Source of the DNA: an uncultured Lachnospiraceae bacterium
GTDB lineage: Bacteria; Bacillota; Clostridia; Lachnospirales; Lachnospiraceae
Direction: 5' to 3'
Length of the DNA stretch: 5,022 nucleotides
Assembly (NCBI GenBank): GCA_948438565.1
Contig: CAOJLW010000184.1
Location: forward strand, 1 to 5,022
Notes under the pieces: generated by a model
What the model saw: the letters and a program-made list of their open reading frames with translations, nothing else
Told to the model about the DNA's origin: nothing
Databases searched by the model: none
Position numbers and translations under genes: made by a program
In this document: piece after piece, positions 1 through 4,298 of the stretch
Layout: each line of letters starts with the position of its first letter
How positions within the stretch are numbered: the first letter of the stretch is position 1

Positions 1-1165
1 CTAAAACTGTGGCAACGCCATCTTTTACCACAGAATATTGCAGCGTACCGTCATTCATCAACATAGCCGTCAATGTCGTCCGGCCATCCGGAGAGACAAC
101 GCTCCAATCCTGTTCGACTGCCACTTCGCCTATCTGTATGGTCTTGGCAGTTGTCCTTGTCACGCCGTTCACCGTAGCCTCTGCCGTAATTTGCACAACG
201 CCTACCGATTTTCCCGTCACCACGCCGTTTTCATCCACCGTCGCAACGTCTTCATCGCTGCTTGTATAAGCGACGCGCTCAAATTCGGTAAAAGAAACCG
301 TCTGATCCGCATTGTAACCTACAATCGACAACGCCGCTTCTTCGCCTACCCCGATCTGATCGGCTCCCGTAAGGCTCAGAGTATGAAATGCATCCGCATC
401 CATAGTAAAGGATACCGGATTCCCGTCAATCTTTAAATCAGAAAACGTCACGTCTGTTGCCGTGCTTCCACTACCATTTCCCGCTCCAATGGCAATATAA
501 ATATCCGAAGGGTTGACCAGTCCCTGCCCTTTATCCACATACGCGTAGTTTCCCTCAATAATCTGCCTCCAATCCGCAGAATTCTCACTATATTCTTCTG
601 CATAATATCCGGTAATCCTTCCGTTATTTTTTTGCAGTCTCAAATAAAATTCATTTCCAATATCCGCAGCGCCCGTATAATACTCCGCAGGATTTCCATT
701 CTGCATCACGCCCATCAGCATATTCGTGCCATATCTTCCACCCAAATAGCCATGATACCTGCGCACAACTCCCACGACATTCTCTAAGTTCTTTCCGCTC
801 GCAATCATCAGAAACGCTCCCTGATAATTCACTGCAAAATTGCCGTTTACCTTTACCGTAAAATTATAATCCGTATTATTTGGAAGCTTTTTATACAGCA
901 CATTTTGCATCGTTTCCCCGCCTATTGTGCCTTGTTCTGTCCGAATTGTAATGCTTCCGTCCGCATTTACCGACAGATTGTCGTTTTGGTTTTCCACCTC
1001 CCACGCAGCGTCCAAAACCAAACCGCCGTCTGCCGCTTCTTTTTCCAAGCTGACCGTATCCGCTGCCTTTACGGGCATAGACGTCCCAAACGCCATCTGT
1101 GCGGACAATATTAATGCCAATGCCGTACGTAACCCTTTGTGAAACCATAGATGTTTTTTTGCCAT
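1..1165 (-). CDS. Secreted multidomain protein, probable glycoside hydrolase (N-terminal 388 residues; C-terminus outside window)
   Basis: The frame is open from an ATG at 1165 to the left edge, so only the N-terminal part is seen. Residues 1-34 are a signal peptide: basic MAKKHLWFHKGLR, a hydrophobic core, and likely cleavage after PVKA. Residues about 45-250 resemble the concanavalin/laminin-G-like beta-sandwich attached to many carbohydrate enzymes (NVLYKKLP near the start, later FYLRLQKNNGRITGYY, a Trp in ADWRQI, closing VTFSDLKIDG). Residues about 260-345 are a Big_2 Ig-like domain (VAYTSSDEDVATVDENGVVT, then GKSVGVVQITA). From about 347 the text WSVVSPDG...GTLQYSVVKDG resembles the start of the GH97 N-terminal beta-sandwich, a family of alpha-glucosidases and alpha-galactosidases; this is inference from about 40 residues, and no catalytic region is in view. 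The start is chosen by AGGAGG at 1173-1178, 7 nt upstream. It is probably a secreted polysaccharide-degrading or carbohydrate-binding protein; the export signal and Ig-like domain are firmer than the enzyme class. Confidence 0.85.
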   Translation of the reverse strand, partial: MAKKHLWFHKGLRTALALILSAQMAFGTSMPVKAADTVSLEKEAADGGLVLDAAWEVENQNDNLSVNADGSITIRTEQGTIGGETMQNVLYKKLPNNTDYNFTVKVNGNFAVNYQGAFLMIASGKNLENVVGVVRRYHGYLGGRYGTNMLMGVMQNGNPAEYYTGAADIGNEFYLRLQKNNGRITGYYAEEYSENSADWRQIIEGNYAYVDKGQGLVNPSDIYIAIGAGNGSGSTATDVTFSDLKIDGNPVSFTMDADAFHTLSLTGADQIGVGEEAALSIVGYNADQTVSFTEFERVAYTSSDEDVATVDENGVVTGKSVGVVQITAEATVNGVTRTTAKTIQIGEVAVEQDWSVVSPDGRTTLTAMLMNDGTLQYSVVKDGVATVL

Positions 1166-1172
1166 ATTTCAT

Positions 1173-1178
1173 CCTCCT
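1173..1178 (-). promoter_or_regulatory. Ribosome binding site AGGAGG of the secreted multidomain protein
   Basis: Read on the minus strand this is AGGAGG inside AAAAGGAGGAT, 7 nt before the ATG at 1165. Another ATG at 1172 directly abuts the motif and opens a different frame that gives a basic, low-complexity peptide, so the 1165 start is preferred. Confidence 0.85.
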
Positions 1179-1245
1179 TTTGATCCGTTTTGCATCCATT
1201 TGACTTTTTTCAAATAGCGTTTCAAATTGGGGTATATTCTATGTC

Positions 1246-1274
1246 ATTGTATCATCCGCTTTTTGTACAGTCTC
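1246..1274 (-). promoter_or_regulatory. Candidate extended -10 promoter of the secreted multidomain gene
   Basis: On the minus strand TACAAT (1251 to 1246) is preceded by TGA, giving an extended -10 (TGATACAAT). A weak -35 GAGACT (1274 to 1269, 3 of 6 consensus bases) lies 17 bp upstream. Transcription would begin near 1239 and leave a leader of about 75 nt. In this model the 1300-1341 palindrome sits about 60-100 bp upstream of the start, a position suited to an activator. Confidence 0.4.
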
Positions 1275-1299
1275 TATAATTTTCTTCTACTTTTCTTCG

Positions 1300-1341
1300 T
1301 TTTTCCATGCAATATATATAAATATATTTTGCATGGAAAAA
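1300..1341. repeat. 42-bp near-perfect palindrome, probable operator or cruciform-like element
   Basis: The arm TTTTTCCATGCAA at 1300-1312 is matched exactly by TTGCATGGAAAAA at 1329-1341. The 16-base AT-only centre continues the symmetry after one T-T mismatch with six further complementary pairs. In either orientation the arm ends in an A-run, not a T-run, so it does not look like an intrinsic terminator. Its place 135-176 bases before the start of the secreted protein gene suggests a binding site for a dimeric regulator with half-site TTGCATGG; the regulator is not in the window. Confidence 0.7.
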
Positions 1342-1364
1342 ATTAGTATATATTTTTATTTCAT

Positions 1365-1393
1365 ATTATAAAAAAATATGCTCGATCCTTAAA
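1365..1393 (-). promoter_or_regulatory. Alternative upstream promoter candidate for the secreted multidomain gene
   Basis: On the minus strand a perfect TATAAT (1370 to 1365) has a weak -35 TTTAAG (1393 to 1388) at 17-bp spacing. If used, transcription would start near 1358 and the 1300-1341 palindrome would lie just inside the transcript, suited to a repressor operator or leader hairpin. The surrounding sequence is so AT-rich that a chance TATAAT is quite possible. Confidence 0.25.
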
Positions 1394-1439
1394 TATGCCT
1401 ATCTGTCTGATGGGCAAAATAATCAGCGACATAAACATA

Positions 1440-1480
1440 CCCTCAGTGAACAAAATATGTATGCCTTTGTCCACTGAGGG
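1440..1480 (-). terminator. 15-bp-stem hairpin behind the LRR gene, probable 3' end structure
   Basis: Arms at 1440-1454 and 1466-1480 flank an 11-base loop. Transcribed from the minus strand the arms are CCCTCAGTGGACAAA and TTTGTTCACTGAGGG, which pair over all 15 positions with one G-U wobble; from the plus strand the same position is an A-C mismatch. This asymmetry favours a role in minus-strand RNA, 35 nt after the LRR stop codon. The downstream bases (TATGTTTATG) are T-rich but not a clean T-tract, so it may be a weak terminator or a transcript-stabilising hairpin. The arm sequence recurs at 3068-3082. Confidence 0.5.
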
Positions 1481-1484
1481 CAGC

Positions 1485-1502
1485 TATGCTCCCTATAGCA
1501 TA
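1485..1502 (-). repeat. Small inverted repeat directly after the LRR stop codon
   Basis: TATGCT at 1485-1490 and AGCATA at 1497-1502 pair around a six-base loop, 13 bases downstream of the stop codon. GTATGC on the minus strand (1503 to 1498) can also pair with GCATAC in the loop of the following hairpin (1464 to 1459), so the two structures could be alternatives. The stem is short and its significance is uncertain. Confidence 0.3.
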
Positions 1503-1515
1503 CGATCCATTGATT

Positions 1516-2814
1516 TTAAAAACCCGTTTCCGGATTGTAGGTATGCCATTCATTTACGAGATTATAACAATCATATTCTTTATACCACGCCTTATACGCA
1601 TCCTGATTTGCTTCTGGTACATATACATTACAGAAAATAGGAAGCTCTGCCAATCCCGCAGCAGATTTCGGACTGACGATCTTCGGCGGGACGCTGCCTG
1701 TAAAATATACGTTATTGGCACGAATTGCGTTAAACCCAGGCACTGTCACATGCTTTAAACCGCTCGGATAAATCAACTTCTCCACCCGCTCCTCTGTATC
1801 CGTATCACAATTGACCAGACTGATATCCGGCGTCAGCCTCTCCACCAGCTCAGATATCCGCACTTCCCCTTTTTCATCCGGAATAGCGATAGCAAGACTC
1901 TTATCCGACTTCTTATAAATACACTGTCCGTCCCGTGCGTATACCGGATTATCTTCCGATATGGTAACATCCTTGATTTTGATGTTCTCCCGCAAAGAAC
2001 GCAAATTAAACGACGCTTTTTCAATTTGAGCAACGGAGGTCGAGATATGGATTACCGGAGACGTCGCACTGCTGAACGCATAGGATGTAATCTTTTTTAC
2101 CCCGTTCGGAATGGCAAGGTCTTTGCCCGTCGCCGCCGCAAAAACTAAAGCCCTGTCTTTTTTGCGGATCAGGCAGTCGGCCTGAACCTGGAATGCTTTG
2201 TTCTTTTTGGATAATTTGATATTTTTTAAGGATGGACAACCCCATAACGCAGAATTGTCAAACGATGTCATCTGTTCCGGCAAAACGATGGTTTTTAATT
2301 TGTCGCATCCGTAAAAGGTATATCTTCCAATTGTCTTTACCTTCTTGGGAAGCTTAATCGTTGTGACCGAATTCAGACCGCTGAAGGCAGCCTCGTCGAT
2401 GACTTCTACTGTATCCGGAATCCGAATGGATTTCATAGTTGATACCGCAGTAACGCCGCTGCCGTCCCAATCATGCCATGGTTCAATATATGTGCCGAAC
2501 AACGTAGTATACGCTTCGTCATTATCCCCTGTTCCATGATCCGGACATCCCAGTCTGGTAACCTTTTTACCATGGATGGTCTTTGGAATAGAAAGAGATC
2601 TGCCTTTCTTCCCCTTAATCTTAATTTTATAAATCCAGGCTTCTTTTCCGTTTTTGGAAGGATGGGCATAGAATGTAAACGCCCCGTTCGTCTTTACTTC
2701 CAATTTACTTTTATTCCATGCGTTTGTTTTGGTTGCGGCCTTCATATCTGAAGCAGTGATAAGCAGCATTGTAAACAATACGGCACAAAATACAGTCATC
2801 CATTTTTTTGTCAT
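1516..2814 (-). CDS. Secreted BspA-type leucine-rich-repeat (LRR_5) protein
   Basis: The 432-residue product begins with a signal peptide (residues 1-26, MTKKWMTVFCAVLF then a hydrophobic stretch, likely cut after DMKA). Three consecutive repeats of exactly 23 residues start at 130 (IRIPDTVEVIDEAAFSGL), 153 (IKLPKKVKTIGRYTFYGC) and 176 (IVLPEQMTSFDNSALWGC), the typical LRR_5 pattern. More degenerate units follow, including two BspA-style hairpin elements (NKAFQVQADCLIRKKDRALV and NPVYARDGQCIYKKSDKSLA). The segment 89-128 interrupts the first repeat with a D/W/H/G-rich loop. The C-terminus (PETGF) has no LPXTG signal, membrane helix or cell-wall repeat, so the protein is probably released or held non-covalently. 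Family members in other bacteria act in adhesion or protein binding; the ligand here cannot be told. The start at 2814 is preferred over an in-frame codon 11 residues upstream because AAAGGAGGAA lies just before it and the signal peptide then begins at residue 1. Confidence 0.9.
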   Translation of the reverse strand: MTKKWMTVFCAVLFTMLLITASDMKAATKTNAWNKSKLEVKTNGAFTFYAHPSKNGKEAWIYKIKIKGKKGRSLSIPKTIHGKKVTRLGCPDHGTGDNDEAYTTLFGTYIEPWHDWDGSGVTAVSTMKSIRIPDTVEVIDEAAFSGLNSVTTIKLPKKVKTIGRYTFYGCDKLKTIVLPEQMTSFDNSALWGCPSLKNIKLSKKNKAFQVQADCLIRKKDRALVFAAATGKDLAIPNGVKKITSYAFSSATSPVIHISTSVAQIEKASFNLRSLRENIKIKDVTISEDNPVYARDGQCIYKKSDKSLAIAIPDEKGEVRISELVERLTPDISLVNCDTDTEERVEKLIYPSGLKHVTVPGFNAIRANNVYFTGSVPPKIVSPKSAAGLAELPIFCNVYVPEANQDAYKAWYKEYDCYNLVNEWHTYNPETGF

Positions 2815-2820
2815 AATGTT

Positions 2821-2830
2821 TTCCTCCTTT
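2821..2830 (-). promoter_or_regulatory. Ribosome binding site AAAGGAGGAA of the LRR gene
   Basis: The minus-strand GGAGG core at 2827-2823 is 8 nt before the ATG at 2814. It decides against the longer in-frame start near 2847, which lacks such a motif and would put a polar EKEEN stretch ahead of the signal peptide. Confidence 0.85.
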
Positions 2831-2900
2831 TCCCCAATACTTGTCACTACACGCGTCTTGAATCCGTCAACCCTCCTCTCTTAAGTAAATTTAGAAGCCG

Positions 2901-2930
2901 ATTATAACATACCAAAAACACTGAATACAA
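2901..2930 (-). promoter_or_regulatory. Probable extended -10 promoter of the LRR gene
   Basis: The minus strand reads TGTTATAAT, a consensus -10 (2906 to 2901) with the TGn extension. A partial -35 TTGTAT (2930 to 2925) lies 18 bp upstream. Transcription would begin near 2894 and leave a leader of about 80 nt before the start codon. Confidence 0.6.
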
Positions 2931-2940
2931 TAGCATAAAG

Positions 2941-2975
2941 TGATTTTTGTCGAAAAATTTTTCATAAAAAAATCA
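2941..2975. repeat. Nested co-centred A/T dyads between the two divergent promoters
   Basis: GAAAAATTTTTC at 2952-2963 is a perfect 12-bp palindrome. It is framed by TGATTTTT (2941-2948) and AAAAATCA (2968-2975), an inverted repeat whose centre lies within half a base of the palindrome's centre. The element lies just upstream of the leftward -35 and about 50 bp upstream of the rightward -35. It could be an operator shared by the divergent genes, or A-tract bent or UP-like DNA. Low complexity makes chance formation a real alternative. Confidence 0.4.
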
Positions 2976-3027
2976 TTTGACAGAATTTACCAATTTTCTT
3001 TCCATACGCCGCATACCAAGCAAAACG

Positions 3028-3056
3028 TTGACAATTGATCCGGCAAAAAATATAAT
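3028..3056 (+). promoter_or_regulatory. Consensus sigma-A promoter of the membrane-protein gene
   Basis: TTGACA (3028-3033), a 17-base spacer and TATAAT (3051-3056) match the vegetative consensus at all 12 positions with ideal spacing. Transcription should start near 3063, leaving a leader of about 59 nt before the ATG at 3122. The predicted transcript begins almost directly with the repeat CCCTCAGTGGACAAA. Such a perfect promoter implies strong constitutive expression unless an operator or the leader restrains it. Confidence 0.85.
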
Positions 3057-3067
3057 GTCATTAGTTA

Positions 3068-3082
3068 CCCTCAGTGGACAAA
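3068..3082 (+). repeat. Third copy of the 15-bp repeat CCCTCAGTGGACAAA, in the leader of the membrane-protein gene
   Basis: This is an exact inverted copy of 1466-1480 and a copy of 1440-1454 with one difference. It lies about 5 nt after the predicted transcription start. An in-frame GTG at 3074 falls inside it, but no ribosome binding site precedes that codon. Both this copy and the hairpin arm read from the minus strand are followed by a CATAC, at different distances, hinting that the shared element may be longer with an indel. Confidence 0.75.
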
Positions 3083-3102
3083 CCTGATATCCATACAACG
3101 CA

Positions 3103-3108
3103 AAGGAG
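3103..3108 (+). promoter_or_regulatory. Ribosome binding site AAGGAG of the membrane-protein gene
   Basis: AAGGAG lies 13 nt before the ATG at 3122, longer than usual but the only purine-rich motif near any in-frame start. It supports the ATG at 3122 over the GTG at 3074, which would have to be translated from only about 11 nt of leader. Confidence 0.55.
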
Positions 3109-3121
3109 CGATTCCAAACCT

Positions 3122-3613
3122 ATGAAACGCCAAACCGCCCACCTCGGAATGTTTTTATCCCTGGCCTTAATCTTAAGCTACATAGAATCCCTAATCCCAT
3201 TCCACTTTGGAATCCCTGGCGCCAAGCTCGGCCTGACCAACCTGTGCGTCGTCGTCATGCTTTACTGCGTCGGAACCAAAGAAGCGTTTTTCATATCCGT
3301 TTTACGAATCATACTGACCGGATTTTTATTCGGAAACCCGTTTAGCATCCTCTACGGCCTTTCCGGCGGCGTTTTGAGCTTTGCCGCCATGCTCCTTTGC
3401 AAACGCGCGCAAAAATTAAACGCCGTCTCCGTTAGTGTCGCAGGCGGCGTTTTCCATAACATTGGCCAGCTTATGATCGCATCGGCCATCGTTGAAAACT
3501 ACAATTTATTTTTTTATCTTCCGGCGCTGTTACTGGCCGGATTTGTCACCGGTTTTCTGATTGGCGTTCTGGCGCAGGAATTGATACGAAGGTTAAACGG
3601 CCGTCTCACATAA
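3122..3613 (+). CDS. Gx transporter family membrane protein (often annotated heptaprenyl diphosphate synthase component I)
   Basis: The 163-residue product is very hydrophobic, with about six predicted membrane segments (near 8-25, 37-50, 54-70, 75-92, 100-122 and 130-151) and a basic C-terminal tail (RRLNGR). It carries the family's conserved text: IPFHFGIPGAKLGLTN at 25-40, GFLFGNPFSILYGLSGG at 67-83 and AGGVFHNIGQL at 107-117. The full length matches the family. The name heptaprenyl diphosphate synthase component I is widely used for this family, but a polytopic membrane protein without prenyltransferase motifs fits better as a transporter-like subunit resembling ECF substrate-binding components; the substrate is unknown. 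It stands alone: a dedicated consensus promoter precedes it, the LRR gene is divergent, and the acyltransferase gene converges on it with 18 bases between stop codons. No partner gene is adjacent. Confidence 0.88.
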   Translation: MKRQTAHLGMFLSLALILSYIESLIPFHFGIPGAKLGLTNLCVVVMLYCVGTKEAFFISVLRIILTGFLFGNPFSILYGLSGGVLSFAAMLLCKRAQKLNAVSVSVAGGVFHNIGQLMIASAIVENYNLFFYLPALLLAGFVTGFLIGVLAQELIRRLNGRLT

Positions 3614-3631
3614 GCCTGTGCCAATCCGGTT

Positions 3632-4297
3632 TTACGCCTTTTGTACTACCTCGCCCTGACGTTTGTAGATGGAATCCGCAGGAATGACGCCGCGTACCAT
3701 AGACAACGGATAAATATTCGTATGTCTGCCGATCACGCTCCCGGGATTTAGCACGGAATTACATCCGACCTCCACATAATCGCCCAGCATTGCGCCAAAT
3801 TTTTTGAGTCCGGTCGGGATCTCTTCTCCTTTGTCTTTCACTGCCACGAGAGTTTTGTCCGACTTGACGTTTGAAGTGATGGAACCCGCGCCCATATGCG
3901 CCTTATACCCCAAAATGGAATCCCCGACATAATTGTAGTGCGGAACCTGCACGCCGTTAAACAGGATGACATTTTTAAGCTCCGTTGAATTGCCCACCAC
4001 GCAGCCTTTGCCCACAATCGCGCTCCCACGGATAAAGGCGCAGTGCCGGATTTCCGCTTCTTCATCGATAATCAAAGGCCCGTTTAAACTCGCTGTCGGC
4101 GCAACCTTTGCATTTTTTGCCACCCAGATATCGTCTCCTCTTTTCTCATAGAGATCCGGATCTAAGGACGCGCCCAGGGTACGGATAAAATCACGGATGC
4201 CTGCCAATGCTTCCCACGGATAATTTACCTGTTCTAAAAGCTCCGCTGCTATCGTCTGGTTTAAATCATACATAGCCGTTACTTTGCACTGTTCCAT
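3632..4297 (-). CDS. Left-handed beta-helix (hexapeptide repeat) acyltransferase, GlmU-like
   Basis: The 221-residue product has a short alpha-helical N-terminus (1-50, including VNYPWEALAGIRDFI) followed by hexapeptide-repeat coils from about 55 to 210 (WVAKNAKVAPTASL, IIDEEAEIRHCAFI, SAIVGKGCVVGNSTELKNV, and later VEVGCNSVLNPGSVIG). STELKNVILF...VPHYNYVGDSILG matches the acetyltransferase half of GlmU, where the equivalent His is the catalytic base; His120 fills that place here. GAGSITSNVKSDK at 136-148 corresponds to the GAGTITANYDG loop of GlmU. There is no nucleotidyltransferase domain, so a name of UDP-GlcNAc pyrophosphorylase would be misleading; a trimeric cytoplasmic sugar-nucleotide or other acyltransferase is the best reading, substrate unknown. 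The start at 4297 follows AAAAGGAG by 6 nt. It is the second gene of an operon with topB, one base downstream of its stop codon. Confidence 0.85.
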   Translation of the reverse strand: MEQCKVTAMYDLNQTIAAELLEQVNYPWEALAGIRDFIRTLGASLDPDLYEKRGDDIWVAKNAKVAPTASLNGPLIIDEEAEIRHCAFIRGSAIVGKGCVVGNSTELKNVILFNGVQVPHYNYVGDSILGYKAHMGAGSITSNVKSDKTLVAVKDKGEEIPTGLKKFGAMLGDYVEVGCNSVLNPGSVIGRHTNIYPLSMVRGVIPADSIYKRQGEVVQKA

Positions 4298-4298
4298 A

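Larger units (their letters stand above)
1166..1515. other. Gene-free interval between the LRR gene and the secreted multidomain gene
   Basis: This 350-base, very AT-rich stretch separates two minus-strand genes. I see no convincing coding region in either strand: the plus-strand frames crossing it have no ribosome binding site and run antisense into the LRR gene. It contains, from right to left in the direction of transcription, two hairpins just after the LRR stop codon (1485-1502 and 1440-1480), a candidate promoter, a 42-bp near-palindrome (1300-1341), a second candidate promoter and the leader of the left gene. The separation and the structures suggest the two genes are transcribed independently. 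Confidence 0.7.

Noticed and set aside
38..436. Plus-strand open frame of 132 codons at the left end
   Set aside because: It is the exact antisense codon register of the secreted protein gene, has no ribosome binding site, and its translation is rich in Arg/His/Cys without family resemblance.
891..1199. Minus-strand frame of 102 codons overlapping the start of the secreted protein
   Set aside because: Its translation is a basic, low-complexity product (GRRRFGFGRCVGGGKPKRQS) in a shifted frame. The overlapping frame gives a clear signal peptide and domains.
1198..1227. ATTTGA/TCAAAT inverted and direct repeats in the leader of the secreted protein gene
   Set aside because: The six-base arms in AT-rich sequence are too short to separate from chance; a riboswitch or attenuator fold could not be recognised.
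1395..1758. Two plus-strand frames crossing the interval after the LRR gene
   Set aside because: They lack a ribosome binding site, run antisense through the 3' end of the LRR gene and show no recognisable family.
2977..2982. A second TTGACA on the plus strand upstream of the membrane-protein gene
   Set aside because: At 17-bp spacing the sequence is TTCCAT, not a -10 element, and a far better promoter lies at 3028-3056.
3074..3121. GTG start extending the membrane protein by 16 residues
   Set aside because: It lies within about 11 nt of the predicted transcription start, has no ribosome binding site, and adds a polar stretch ahead of the conserved family N-terminus.
3585..3645. Possible bidirectional terminator between the converging genes
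   Set aside because: TTAAACGG and CCGGTTTTA can pair only with a bulge across a long loop, and no T-tract follows on either strand.
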